Source: Rhodobiaceae bacterium
Lineage (GTDB): Bacteria; Pseudomonadota; Alphaproteobacteria; Parvibaculales; Parvibaculaceae
Assembly: GCA_021404525.1 (NCBI GenBank)
Contig: JAAWWE010000015.1
Location: 29,738-93,737 of the forward strand
Reading direction: 5' to 3'
DNA: 64,000 bases
Of the stretch, positions 55,789-64,000 are shown in pieces (position 1 is the first letter of the stretch; every line of letters begins with the position of its first letter). Position numbers and translations under genes: made by a program. The notes under the pieces were generated by a model. The model was not told where the DNA came from. It worked only from the letters and a program-made list of their open reading frames with translations, and ran no database searches.

Positions 55789-56322
55789 TTAGGCACTCAG
55801 CTCAATTATCATTTTTGTGTTTGGACCGCATTTCTTCAGAATACGGATGATCTGATTTTGTGGGAGCGCCACGCAGCCTTCTGTGGCGCAGAGCTCTGCG
55901 TCTTCCTGTTTTGCGACATGGAAGAAAATGGCGCTTCCTTTTTGTGGCTGCACGGGGTCGTCATTATGTCCCAGAACCACGCAGATATTGTAGAGCTCGT
56001 CCTCTCGCCAAAGGTTCTCGGCGCTGGCGGGATAGGGCAGCTCCACCGGTCTATTGTAAAGCGGGTCGTCTGCCGCATCACACCATCCGTCCGCTTTGGA
56101 GATGGGTTTGCGCGCAAGTTTTGTATCCGGTTCACTTAGTCTGTCGGGCCGATAGAGGATATAGCGTAGCGGCCAGGCACCCGCTGGTGTCGCGCCGTCT
56201 CCCTCCTTCTTCCGGTCGTTGGATATGATCCCGCTTCGCCCCAGTGCGCAGGGCAGGGTCTCTCCGTCAAAGGTCAGCGTGCCTGTAGTGGCGCCAGCTT
56301 TTCCGCGTACATTAATGTTCAT
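55789..56322 (-). CDS. L,D-transpeptidase (YkuD) family protein
   Basis: A 177-residue cytosolic-looking YkuD-domain protein. The catalytic histidine is in IFFHVAKQEDA and the nucleophile cysteine in ATEGCVAL, giving the H-x(14)-(S/T)xGC motif in slightly altered form. It also has GDGATPAGAWPLRYILYRPDRL. L,D-transpeptidases crosslink peptidoglycan or attach lipoproteins, but this member lacks a signal peptide, so its location and substrate are uncertain. Confidence 0.85.
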   Translation of the reverse strand: MNINVRGKAGATTGTLTFDGETLPCALGRSGIISNDRKKEGDGATPAGAWPLRYILYRPDRLSEPDTKLARKPISKADGWCDAADDPLYNRPVELPYPASAENLWREDELYNICVVLGHNDDPVQPQKGSAIFFHVAKQEDAELCATEGCVALPQNQIIRILKKCGPNTKMIIELSA

Positions 56323-56371
56323 GGGGCGAGTCTAAAAAGAGAGCGGCTGACCTGCAAGCAGGTGTAGGGGT

Positions 56372-57109
56372 TTAGTAAGCAGGCTCGTCGACAAGCTTCA
56401 GCACGTCATATTGATCTAAGGCCAGGGCCATGGCGGCGGCGACGCCGCTTTGTTCGCGCTCAATCGCTGCGTGCTCGCGCGTCGGCGGCTCATGAATGGT
56501 TTCTTCAGGTGAAGTGAGTAGGGCATTGAAGGCCTCAGCACTGAGGCTTGGCAGCGGTGTATTTACTTGGGTGTTCAGCGTTTCGGCTGGAATTGCGGCA
56601 GATGGCCTCGCTTGGCGGGCGGTGCTCGGGGATGTTGCAGCTGCGATCGTTTGCGGCGAGTCTGCACCTTGCAACATTGACATGACATGTCCGCCCAGGT
56701 CATCGCCGGTTGCTTGTTCCAGTACGGCTTCTGCCACCGAAATCCCTGCGCCGATTGGTCCCCCATAAATAGCGCCACCGACAATGCGTGCGGCAGGCTC
56801 CATCTCGTCGCCGGTCATCTCACGATAGAGCGTTGAAACGACGGGTAGGTGTTGGAGCGGGTTGATCATGTCGAGGAAGTCGTTGAATGAGAACCCATCA
56901 TCGTCGGACGTTGTGCGAGTCTCTTGTCCGTGATTTACGGTCTGGAGCGACCCGGTAATCAGATCGTCGTCATTTGACCCAGTCGTTGCGGTCGCAGCGG
57001 CTTGTTCTGTCAGAAAGCGCTCTGTTCTAAGCTCCATCACAGCCTTAGAGCCCTTGGTGTAGCGACTCATCTGAAGGTAGAGCGGCAGTTCTGCGGCAAC
57101 AGCTTCCAT
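56372..57109 (-). CDS. Uncharacterised alphaproteobacterial protein
   Basis: I do not recognise a named domain in this 245-residue protein. The central part has FLDMINPLQHLPVVSTLYREMTGDEM, then ARIVGGAIYGGPIGAGISVAEAVLEQATG, a glycine-rich amphipathic segment. The remainder is low-complexity, acidic and alanine/threonine-rich. There is no signal peptide or strong membrane helix. It starts 240 bp from a divergent TPR-sulfotransferase gene. Codon use fits a real gene. Role unknown. Confidence 0.65.
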   Translation of the reverse strand: MEAVAAELPLYLQMSRYTKGSKAVMELRTERFLTEQAAATATTGSNDDDLITGSLQTVNHGQETRTTSDDDGFSFNDFLDMINPLQHLPVVSTLYREMTGDEMEPAARIVGGAIYGGPIGAGISVAEAVLEQATGDDLGGHVMSMLQGADSPQTIAAATSPSTARQARPSAAIPAETLNTQVNTPLPSLSAEAFNALLTSPEETIHEPPTREHAAIEREQSGVAAAMALALDQYDVLKLVDEPAY

Positions 57110-57349
57110 GAAGGGGTCTTTCCGTTTGATCCTGTCATTTAATATGCAAGATTGTGACCGGGAGAAATCTATTTATTTTCAATGGGTTACTCTTCGGGTG
57201 CGGATGCAAGGCGGCAGAATTTGCCGACTTGGCGCGTGTCGGCAGGGCAGCATCGGCCGGTTGGGCATTTGCGCCCTGCTGTGGCAAACTCAGGCAACTA
57301 TTTGATCTCGCCGCACCCTGCGGCAGCGCTCCACACTTTTCAGGACCTC

Positions 57350-59080
57350 ATGACACAAACGACTGCCGCCGCAACCCCCCAGGACATGTTGCGCCAGGCC
57401 TTTCAGCTCTTCGATCAAGGCAAAATTCACGAGGCGGCCAAGCTGGCAGAAGCCCTGCGCCAACAGGCTCCGAACCATCCCGACGTGTTGCATCTAATGG
57501 GTCTAATCTGTCTCAAAACGGGCAATCCGAAAGAGGCGGAGAAGCTCATCGGCATGGCGGTGTCGATCTTGCCGGACAAAGCCTTTTTGCGGGTCAACCT
57601 GGGAAATGCGCTTCGACAGCTCGGGAAAAATGCTGACGCGAGGGCGGCCTATGACAAAGCTGAAGCGCTCGACCCTGATTTTGCCGGGACCTATCTCAAC
57701 CGGGGAACCCTTCATGCAGAAGAAGGTAGAGCTGACGCGTGTATCAGAGACTTTGAGGCCGTTATTCGGCTGATGCCAAATGATCCCCAGGGTTATCTAA
57801 ATCTGGGTCAGTATCAATTGGCGCAGGGGGCGTTTGTTGAAGCCCGCGATACCTACGCGGCAGGTCTTAAGGCGCGACCAGACGGTCCTATGCTGTTGCT
57901 TGGTTTGGCGAATTCCCTGGAGCGTCTCGGAGATCTGGAGGGCGCGTTCGCGGCGGCGGAAAAGGTTCTGCAAAAGATGCCGGACCTGCCAGGTGCGCTG
58001 CGGATCTGGTCAAGTGTTAAGCGCCGCCAGGGTTCTGCCGAAGAGGCGCGGGACCGTCTTGAGCGCGTGTCTGTTGCCAAGCTGCCGCCCGGTGGGCGCC
58101 GCCTCATTCACGGGGAGTTGGCACAGGTCTATGACCGGCTGGGTGAGGCTGCAGATGCCTTTGACCATTTCGTTGCGCAGAATGATGCAGCTGCCGAACA
58201 GTTGGCCGAAAGCCCCATAGACAAGTCATCCTATATGACGCAGGTGACAGACCTTAAAGCGGCTTTCACGTCAGATTGGGTTCAATCCTGGACGCAGATT
58301 GCACCTGACGATCTTGTGCCCGTGCCGGCACCGGTTTTTCTGGTGGGCTTTCCGCGCTCGGGAACGACACTTCTCGATCAGTTTCTTGATGCCCATAGCA
58401 GGATTGAAGTGGTTGAAGAGCTTCCGGTTCTGTTGCCTGTGCGGGACGCCGTGAAAGAAAGTGGGGGCTATCCTGAGGCGCTTGCTGATCTCTCCCGAGA
58501 GAAGATCAATGAGCTTCGCCGTCTCTACAATTCTGAGCTTTCAAGAGCTGGTTTCGATCCGTCGGCGAAAACTGTCATCAACAAGTTGCCCCTAAACATT
58601 ATTCATGCCGGATTGATTTCGCGGATATTCCCTGAGGCAAAATTCATTCTCGCGCTCCGTCATCCGGCGGACGCGGTGCTCTCCTGTTTCATGCAGGATT
58701 TTCAGCTGAATGCGTCTATGGCGCATTTCCTCACTCTGAAAGACAGCGCAGCGCTCTATGACGGTGTCATGTCGCTTTGGGGGCAGTACAGAGACTTGCT
58801 GTCTCTAAATGTTGCGGAGGTTCGATACGAAGACCTCATTGCGGATCCCCGGGCCGCGCTTGGTGATGTAATGTCCTTGCTCGAGCTGAGCTGGGAAGAA
58901 GGACAAAGCGATCATGTGGCCCACGCTCAGGCGCGCGGCTCCATTCGCACCCCTTCCTATGGGCAGGTAACGCAGCCGCTCTATGACCGGGCGGCTGACC
59001 GCTGGCGGCGGTATGAAACGCATCTTGATGGCATTTTGCCACGTTTGGCGCCGTTTGTTCGTGATTTCGGCTATGATTAA
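57350..59080 (+). CDS. TPR-repeat sulfotransferase
   Basis: A 576-residue two-domain protein. The N-terminal half (about residues 10-260) has tandem TPR units, including NHPDVLHLMGLICLKTGN and ALRQLGKNADARAAYDKAEALDP. The C-terminal half has the PAPS-binding loop FLVGFPRSGTTLLDQFL (about residues 330-346) and ILALRHPADAVLSCF. Such TPR-sulfotransferases resemble tyrosylprotein or glycan sulfotransferases. I set the start at the ATG at 57350 (AGGA just upstream); an upstream start at 57182 lies in the divergent intergenic region. No signal peptide is seen. Confidence 0.88.
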   Translation: MTQTTAAATPQDMLRQAFQLFDQGKIHEAAKLAEALRQQAPNHPDVLHLMGLICLKTGNPKEAEKLIGMAVSILPDKAFLRVNLGNALRQLGKNADARAAYDKAEALDPDFAGTYLNRGTLHAEEGRADACIRDFEAVIRLMPNDPQGYLNLGQYQLAQGAFVEARDTYAAGLKARPDGPMLLLGLANSLERLGDLEGAFAAAEKVLQKMPDLPGALRIWSSVKRRQGSAEEARDRLERVSVAKLPPGGRRLIHGELAQVYDRLGEAADAFDHFVAQNDAAAEQLAESPIDKSSYMTQVTDLKAAFTSDWVQSWTQIAPDDLVPVPAPVFLVGFPRSGTTLLDQFLDAHSRIEVVEELPVLLPVRDAVKESGGYPEALADLSREKINELRRLYNSELSRAGFDPSAKTVINKLPLNIIHAGLISRIFPEAKFILALRHPADAVLSCFMQDFQLNASMAHFLTLKDSAALYDGVMSLWGQYRDLLSLNVAEVRYEDLIADPRAALGDVMSLLELSWEEGQSDHVAHAQARGSIRTPSYGQVTQPLYDRAADRWRRYETHLDGILPRLAPFVRDFGYD

Positions 59081-59227
59081 CCTGATCACGGAAAGCTCAA
59101 ATGGACGTGAGGCGTTCCGTGAGGTGGTTGGCAAGCGGGGGTTCGACAGCTACATGACCAGCAGCGAAGGGGGCGGGGTACGCTTGTCCCGAGTGATAAG
59201 ATGGTAGGACTGGGAGCTGACCCGAAG

Positions 59228-59914
59228 ATGAGCACGATCAAAAAAATCCTGATTGTTGATGATGATGATGCGCTGCGTGATTCTCTCGTTGAGCAATTGG
59301 CATTGCACGAGGAATTCACCTGTACGGCGACGACCTGCGCTGCAGAGGGTATCGAACATGTCCGTGGCAATCATGTCGACATTGTTCTTCTCGATGTCGG
59401 ACTGCCTGACATGGATGGGCGTGAAGCCTGTCGTCTGATGCGCAAGGGCGGTCTTAAGGCACCGGTGATCATGCTGACGGGCGCTGATAGTGACAGTGAC
59501 ACGATCCTAGGGCTTGAAGCTGGTGCCAATGATTATGTCACCAAGCCGTTCCGTTTTGGTGTGCTACTGGCTCGGATCCGCGCTCACCTGCGTCAGCATG
59601 AGCAGAGCGAAGACGCTGTCTTTAAAATTGGTCCGTATACGTTCAAACCGTCTGCCAAAATGTTGGTTGATGATGGGGACAAGAAGGTTCGCCTGACGGA
59701 AAAAGAAACAGCGATCCTCAAGTTCCTCTATCGCACCGGTGTGAAGACCGTGGGGCGCGATGTTCTGCTTCACGAAGTCTGGGGCTATAATTCCGGTGTC
59801 ACGACGCACACGCTGGAAACGCATATCTATCGATTGCGCCAGAAGATCGAGCGGGATCCGTCTAATGCTGAACTGCTTGTGACAGAAGCAGGGGGCTATA
59901 AGCTCGTTCCCTGA
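59228..59914 (+). CDS. Orphan OmpR/PhoB-type response regulator
   Basis: A 228-residue two-domain regulator. The receiver has DDDD near residue 11, phosphoacceptor Asp56 in LLDVGLPDMDG, T84 and K106 (TKPF). The C-terminal winged helix includes LTEKETAILKFLYR and TTHTLETHIYRLRQKIE. No histidine kinase gene is next to it in this window. The start is the ATG at 59228; an upstream start at 59201 adds nine residues. It follows the TPR-sulfotransferase gene after 147 bp. Confidence 0.9.
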   Translation: MSTIKKILIVDDDDALRDSLVEQLALHEEFTCTATTCAAEGIEHVRGNHVDIVLLDVGLPDMDGREACRLMRKGGLKAPVIMLTGADSDSDTILGLEAGANDYVTKPFRFGVLLARIRAHLRQHEQSEDAVFKIGPYTFKPSAKMLVDDGDKKVRLTEKETAILKFLYRTGVKTVGRDVLLHEVWGYNSGVTTHTLETHIYRLRQKIERDPSNAELLVTEAGGYKLVP

Positions 59915-59933
59915 TACCACAAATGTTGGCTTG

Positions 59934-60137
59934 TCAGACCCGATGTGTCGGGGCTGACAAGTAGATCACCACACCCAGCATAACGAATGTGCCAAAGAGC
60001 GCAGCGATCACAAGGGCGGCGGGCCCGAAGAAGTAGGTCGCCAGCACAAGCAGCAGCACGAAGTTTGCCAAAAACCCGAGGGCGCGAAGGGCTGTCTGTT
60101 GGTCCGGATCAGGCGTGTTGGTTGGATCGGCCGACAT
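59934..60137 (-). CDS. Small two-helix membrane protein
   Basis: A 67-residue protein with a hydrophilic N-terminus (MSADPTNTPDPDQ) and two adjacent hydrophobic helices (GFLANFVLLLVLATYFF and ALVIAALFGTFVMLGVVIYL). AGGAGATACC precedes the ATG at 60137. No domain is recognisable. It converges with the response regulator gene. Confidence 0.7.
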   Translation of the reverse strand: MSADPTNTPDPDQQTALRALGFLANFVLLLVLATYFFGPAALVIAALFGTFVMLGVVIYLSAPTHRV

Positions 60138-60268
60138 GGTATCTCCTGTTGGGGTCGTGCAAGTGACGCTAACGCCGCTCACATGAGATTGCGGGAGAGA
60201 TATTGCTTTTTCGTTGCATACTCTCAACGTGGCAAACCGCCGCGCGGCACTTTTGGTCGTCTATCTGA

Positions 60269-60742
60269 TCATGTCGTTTGATCTTGAGGAACATTTGCTG
60301 TCAGGGCATAGGCGTCGACAAAGCTTTGAGGCATGCGCTTAGGCTTGCCGGATTGGATGTCGATGCAGACAAAATCAGAGCGACCTCTCAGAAGTGTCTT
60401 GCCCGTCTCCGCATTTACCATCTGAAAGCGGCGGCGCAGCCTCAGTTTGCCGTCATTTCCCGTGATCCAGGTCGCTATGTCGACGGTTTCGCCTTCATGC
60501 GAGGGACCCAAATATTCCATCTCATGGGCACGGACGACCATGCCTTTGCCAATCTTGGCATAGGCGTCGAAATCAAGGCCAAGCGCTTGTGAATGTTCCC
60601 AGGCCGCTTTGGCCATCCATGTGAGATAGACCACATTGTTCGTGTGCTGAAAGTCGTCGATATAGTCCGGTTTAACGGTCACGCTCACAATGAAGGGGTC
60701 TGGGTGATCCCATATGTCTTTTGGCAATTTACTCTCGGGCAT
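60269..60742 (-). CDS. Acyl-CoA thioesterase (4-hydroxybenzoyl-CoA thioesterase fold)
   Basis: A 157-residue hotdog-fold protein with the motif DFQHTNNVVYLTWMAKAAWEHS, in which the aspartate at about residue 30 takes the catalytic place of the YbgC/4HBT family. It probably hydrolyses short or aromatic acyl-CoA esters. I used the ATG at 60742; an upstream in-frame start at 60766 would add eight residues. Confidence 0.85.
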   Translation of the reverse strand: MPESKLPKDIWDHPDPFIVSVTVKPDYIDDFQHTNNVVYLTWMAKAAWEHSQALGLDFDAYAKIGKGMVVRAHEMEYLGPSHEGETVDIATWITGNDGKLRLRRRFQMVNAETGKTLLRGRSDFVCIDIQSGKPKRMPQSFVDAYALTANVPQDQTT

Positions 60743-60866
60743 ATGCTGTCCCCATGACCTTGGCACTCTTCAGATAGTCTCTTTAGGGGGTTTGGGCGAA
60801 GCTGCCAAGGGTCGGCAACGGCTGAAGGCCTCGACGTGAGCCGCGGAAGTCCCTATTTTCGGAACC

Positions 60867-61412
60867 ATGAGCTTACGTGATGCAGTTTCCCTTTTGGCCG
60901 CAACACCCCTGTTTGAGGGGGTGGACCCTGTCCGCCTGGAGGTGTTGGCCTTCACGGGCACGCATCTCGCCTTTGACGCGGGGGAAACTCTTGTGGAGGA
61001 GGGCGGCCAGGCAGACGGTGCTTTTCTGATGCTGGCTGGCGAAGCGATTATGCTGGCAACCGGTGCGGACGGGCAGGGAAGCGCTGCGCGTCTTGACCGG
61101 GGCGGCCTGGTTGGCGAGCAGGCATTGATGCAGCCCGTTACCTGGTCTGCGACCATCAAGGCCGCGCAGCCCGTTGAAGTGCTGAAGCTTGAGCGAGAGG
61201 TTTTCCTCCGTCTCGTCGATGAATTCCCCGAAATTGCTGCGGGATGTCTGCGCAGCGCCAATGCACAGGTGAACGCACTTGCGAGTGACCTGCGCGATCT
61301 TGATCGACGATTGACGGGCGCGCGTGACACGCGCCAAGCCATGAAGATTGCGCGAGAGGCGCGTAAAAGACAGACACCCAAAACACCAACTACAGATCCA
61401 TTATCCAAGTGA
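60867..61412 (+). CDS. Cyclic nucleotide-binding domain protein
   Basis: A 181-residue protein with a single cNMP-binding-fold domain (about residues 8-125: AATPLFEGVDPVRLEVLA, GETLVEEG, GGLVGEQALMQP in the phosphate-binding-cassette position) and a C-terminal basic helix. No DNA-binding domain is attached. The cassette lacks the canonical FGE-xA-L-(X)n-R-T signature, so nucleotide binding may be lost. The PaaI-type gene follows after 9 nt. Confidence 0.82.
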   Translation: MSLRDAVSLLAATPLFEGVDPVRLEVLAFTGTHLAFDAGETLVEEGGQADGAFLMLAGEAIMLATGADGQGSAARLDRGGLVGEQALMQPVTWSATIKAAQPVEVLKLEREVFLRLVDEFPEIAAGCLRSANAQVNALASDLRDLDRRLTGARDTRQAMKIAREARKRQTPKTPTTDPLSK

Positions 61413-61421
61413 GACGAATTA

Positions 61422-61892
61422 ATGAGTGAGCGTGCGACCGTGACGACATTGGAAGAGGCGAAAGAGAAAGGCTGGCCACCAAACATTCAAGCCGCCTTCA
61501 AGCGCATGTCACCCGCCAGCCGCTATCTGGGACTTGAGATCCTTGATGTGGATATGGACACACTCACTGTCGAGGTTGCCTTTAACGCGTCAGAAGAGCT
61601 CTGCAATATGTGGGGTGGCATTCAGGGAGGCATGGTGGCCGCCATGCTTGATGATGTGATGAGTTTCGCTGTCGGTCTTGACCTTGATTGGGGACAGATT
61701 TCACCGACGCTCGAAATCAAGGTCTCTATGCTGGCACCCGCTCGGCCGGGCAGAATTTATGCAAGCGGGACAGTGATCAAACGCGGGAAGTCTGTCGGCT
61801 TTATTGAAAGCGAGCTGAAGGATGCGGATGGGAATTTGCTGGCGACGGGCTCGTCAACAGCAACCTTTGTCACATTGAAGAAGAAGGATTAA
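61422..61892 (+). CDS. PaaI family thioesterase
   Basis: A 156-residue hotdog thioesterase. NMWGGIQGGMVAAMLDDVMSF is the PaaI/hotdog active-site helix region, and PTLEIKVSMLAPARPG is the conserved core strand pair. It probably removes acyl groups from CoA. It lies 9 nt after the cyclic-nucleotide-fold gene, so the two are an operon. Confidence 0.88.
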   Translation: MSERATVTTLEEAKEKGWPPNIQAAFKRMSPASRYLGLEILDVDMDTLTVEVAFNASEELCNMWGGIQGGMVAAMLDDVMSFAVGLDLDWGQISPTLEIKVSMLAPARPGRIYASGTVIKRGKSVGFIESELKDADGNLLATGSSTATFVTLKKKD

Positions 61893-61933
61893 CGAGCTTG
61901 TTTTTGCGTGCGCGTTTTCGGACTGAAAACGCT

Positions 61934-62863
61934 TTAGGCTTCCCGAGCTGCACGAAGCTCGTCGTAATTCTCATATGAGTTTTTGACAATCGCGTGGTTC
62001 AGCATCACTTCGGCGATCTGTGTTTCCCCTGTCTTGTCAAAAATGCTGGTGCGGACCCAATAGGATTCCGTCCGCTTGCTTTCGGCAATGGCCGCCACTT
62101 CTCTCCGCAGCAGATAGTCCTCGCCGACAAAGAGTGGTCCGTTGAGCATGCGGATTTCAAGATCGGCAAAAAGGCCCACTGCCGGCCCTTTGGTCGGGAA
62201 GCCCGCTTCACGGTTTGAATATTCTGCAAGGACGCTCACCATTTCTGTCGGGATGATGGCCCGGCCCCAAGGGGACGCAGAAGCGTCTGCATACCAGGAG
62301 GAGTTTTCAGTGATGGCGCCAAGTTTCTGTGTCAGCGAAAAGGGATAAAGCGCGCCCATATGTTGATCGGCGTCCATGCGCACGTTTTCTTCTTTCGCGC
62401 CTTTCATGCCGACGGCCAAATCTTCGAGGATGACGAGCTTGCCCGGCGGTGTGAGCTTTGCGCGGCGTGCTTCGAGAAGTGTTTCCCCATGATCGGGACC
62501 AAGGCTCGCGGTGGCTTCGAGCACCGGCGTGCCGTCCGCCTTTTCTGCCCATGCCCGGATTGTTGTTTCACCGCCCTTTGGCGTTTCAACAAAGGCCCGG
62601 ACTTCTTCGCCTTCTACCACCATGTTTTTGAAGTGGGAGGAGATGCAGCCGCGTTCGAACCATTCAGGGCCCCAGATCTGTACGAGCAGTGGATCGAATT
62701 GTGAGAAATGGGTTGGGCCCTCAATGGGCCCCGCCTGGAAGCCGAGCTTCTCCGCCATCTCGTCGTCATGGATTGATGTGTGGCCGCCATATTCCTGATC
62801 CGCCAGCATTTGGCGTGGTTTGCGCAGGGGTCCGGAAAGTGTCAGGGAAGTATCAAACGTCAT
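61934..62863 (-). CDS. Double-hotdog MaoC-like dehydratase-family protein
   Basis: A 309-residue protein with two hotdog-like halves. The N-terminal part has GPIEGPTHFSQFDPLL, where the MaoC/hydratase-type motif would be, and a C-terminal half with an acyl-binding segment. The first two residues of the hydratase signature are changed (G-P-T-H-F-S rather than the D-x-N-P-x-H form), so catalysis may differ. I chose the ATG at 62863; an upstream start at 62911 would overlap the xth stop region. It follows xth by 28 nt on the same strand. Confidence 0.7.
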   Translation of the reverse strand: MTFDTSLTLSGPLRKPRQMLADQEYGGHTSIHDDEMAEKLGFQAGPIEGPTHFSQFDPLLVQIWGPEWFERGCISSHFKNMVVEGEEVRAFVETPKGGETTIRAWAEKADGTPVLEATASLGPDHGETLLEARRAKLTPPGKLVILEDLAVGMKGAKEENVRMDADQHMGALYPFSLTQKLGAITENSSWYADASASPWGRAIIPTEMVSVLAEYSNREAGFPTKGPAVGLFADLEIRMLNGPLFVGEDYLLRREVAAIAESKRTESYWVRTSIFDKTGETQIAEVMLNHAIVKNSYENYDELRAAREA

Positions 62864-62891
62864 GTGTGTCTCGTACGGTTGAGGAATTATC

Positions 62892-63710
62892 TCAGACTTT
62901 GAACGTGGCAATGACCGGCGCGTGGTCAGATGGCTTTTCCCAGCCGCGGGCGTCGGTCAGCACTTCCATGGATTTTGCTGTGCCCTTCATGGCGGGGGTT
63001 ACCCAGATATGATCCAGACGCCGTCCCTTGTTCGCAGCTTTCCAGTCTTTTGCGCGATAGCTCCACCAGGAGTAGAGCTTTTCATCGTGGGGGACAAATT
63101 CGCGCATGACGTCGATCCAAGAATGAGATTTTTGCACGCGCTCCAGATGCTCGACTTCGATCGGCGTATGGCTCACAACTTTTAGAAGCTGCTTGTGGGA
63201 CCAGACATCATGTTCAAAGGGCGCGATGTTGAGATCGCCCACGAGCACCATCTTTGATGTTTTCTTGTTCTTGTGGTTTTTGTACCAGGCTTCCATCTCA
63301 TTCAGGAAGTCGAGCTTGTGCGCGAATTTTTCGTTCTTCTCCACGTCAGGCTCGTCGCCCCCTGCAGGCACATAATAATTGTGAATGCGGATATCGCCTG
63401 CGTCGGGAACGGTCGCGGCGACATGGCGGGCGTCGCCCTTGTTGCAGAATTCGCGTGTTTCAATGTTGGTGAGCGGTACGCGGCTCACCGTTGCGACACC
63501 GTGATAGGCCTTCTGGCCGTTTAGTGCGATGTGCTCATAGCCTGCTTTCTTAAAGGCCTTCTCCGGAAAAACATCATTGTGGCATTTAATCTCCTGCAGG
63601 CAGAGCACGTCGGGCTTCTGCTCCTTCAGGAATTTTTCGACACTTTCGATGCGCAGGCGCACTGAGTTGATGTTCCAGGTGGCGACTTTAAGGGTTTTTA
63701 GTTTTGGCAC
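62892..63710 (-). CDS. xth: Exodeoxyribonuclease III
   Basis: Xth is an AP endonuclease/3'-exonuclease of the EEP superfamily, used in base-excision repair. The 272-residue product has ATWNINSVR at the N-terminus, LQEIKC, the catalytic GDLNIAP, and the C-terminal SDHAPV. Start is GTG at 63710. It is followed by the double-hotdog gene. Confidence 0.95.
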   Translation of the reverse strand: MPKLKTLKVATWNINSVRLRIESVEKFLKEQKPDVLCLQEIKCHNDVFPEKAFKKAGYEHIALNGQKAYHGVATVSRVPLTNIETREFCNKGDARHVAATVPDAGDIRIHNYYVPAGGDEPDVEKNEKFAHKLDFLNEMEAWYKNHKNKKTSKMVLVGDLNIAPFEHDVWSHKQLLKVVSHTPIEVEHLERVQKSHSWIDVMREFVPHDEKLYSWWSYRAKDWKAANKGRRLDHIWVTPAMKGTAKSMEVLTDARGWEKPSDHAPVIATFKV

Positions 63711-63779
63711 AGGGTGGAGCCTCGCGAAAATAGAGTGCGGCAGATCGTAAGTCTAAGCTGGAAAAGAAGTGACCAGTGA

Positions 63780-64000
63780 TCAGAAGATGTTGAAGGTAAG
63801 GCCTGCAACGCCGATGGGCCAGCGCCCTTGTTCGAAAAGTTTGAGCCGCAGCAAGAAGGGGTGGTCTTCATCAGCGCCGATCGCTGTTGCGAGCGCCGCA
63901 CCATGCACTGCCTGCATGGCAGCCCCTGCCGCGGCGATGGCGATCTCCATGTCTTCCACGCCCCAGATGTTGGCGGCGGTCTCTGCCGCTGTGCGCACAG
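63780..64000 (-). CDS. C-terminal fragment of an uncharacterised protein, cut by window edge
   Basis: The minus-strand frame is open from the right edge to a stop at 63780, about 73 residues. The visible part is rich in alanine (IAAAGAAMQAVHGAALATAIG) and ends FEQGRWPIGVAGLTFNIF. No domain is recognised and the N-terminus is outside the window. Confidence 0.5.
   Translation of the reverse strand, partial: VRTAAETAANIWGVEDMEIAIAAAGAAMQAVHGAALATAIGADEDHPFLLRLKLFEQGRWPIGVAGLTFNIF

Noticed and set aside
1..64000. tRNA, rRNA, CRISPR, IS elements or prophage
   Set aside because: No T-loop-type tRNA sequence, rRNA stretch, regularly spaced repeat or transposase was seen on either strand by eye; a dedicated search is needed to exclude short or atypical cases.

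Overview
The window is chromosomal DNA from an alphaproteobacterium. The evidence is the hemE/ppsR (RP001-type) gene pair flanking an origin-like intergenic region, the hslV-GNAT-hslU order, DUF2628 inside a his operon, the hemE-hemH-hemJ haem genes, the mnmE-mnmG-rsmG-parA-parB cluster with perfect parS sites, the DUF3576-leuS-lptE-holA block, and GANTC (CcrM) and TTAA-N7-TTAA (CtrA-like) motifs between genes. Genus cannot be fixed from the sequence alone; the order resembles Hyphomicrobiales/Parvibaculales-type genomes. Coding density is high. I found no tRNA, rRNA, CRISPR array, IS element or prophage, so this is mostly core, origin-proximal genome rather than an accessory island.

Layout. 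0-2.1 kb: a TetR-led operon (TetR, NmrA-type reductase, truncated quinone oxidoreductase) behind a near-perfect 31-bp palindrome. 2.2-7.3 kb: dapB and gpmA, DUF2244, nth, a lipoprotein, a CysZ-like membrane protein and a PfkB sugar/nucleoside kinase. 7.3-15.5 kb, minus strand: hisB-DUF2628-hisH-hisA-hisF, then a CYTH-CHAD protein and a pentapeptide-repeat protein, then hisE-coaA. 15.9-18.4 kb: GST, a second TetR with a palindromic site, an HPP membrane protein and a PNPOx-like protein. 18.5-20.9 kb: hslV-GNAT-hslU behind a sigma32-like promoter. 21.2-29.4 kb: XRE, Smr, mltA and a Tim44-like gene (minus); fxsA and secB (plus); dnaQ, coaE, aroE, maf-like and ppsR (minus).

29.4-30.07 kb is a 663-bp gene-free region with four 9-mers one base away from the DnaA box TTATCCACA and four GANTC sites. 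It is the best candidate for the chromosome origin. Genes to its immediate left run leftward (dnaQ to ppsR) and to its right run rightward (hemE to hemJ, rho), as expected for replication outward from this point. At 40.8-46.7 kb lie mnmE, mnmG, rsmG, parA and parB with two identical 16-bp parS sites (one between mnmE and mnmG, one inside the rsmG coding sequence). Replication start and segregation centre are therefore within about 15 kb of each other.

34-40.7 kb holds a PAS_5 protein, an HD-domain protein, a delta-type carbonic anhydrase-like secreted protein, a quinone oxidoreductase, a dienelactone hydrolase and a DUF255 protein. 46.8-51.8 kb holds holA-lptE-leuS-DUF3576. At 52.4 kb a porin with its own codon use, promoter and terminator stands alone. 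53.7-63.7 kb is a mixed region: two unrelated-size sulfotransferases, a ThiE/TenI-like protein, a YggS-type PLP protein, a YkuD L,D-transpeptidase, an unrecognised 245-residue protein, an orphan OmpR-type regulator, thioesterases, a cyclic-nucleotide-binding protein, a double-hotdog protein and xth.

The most unusual observations are the origin/parS arrangement, two different short GANTC-containing motifs each occurring three times between genes, palindromic operators for both TetR regulators, and the CYTH-CHAD plus pentapeptide insertion inside the his cluster. None of these amounts to a clearly new biological system from sequence alone.
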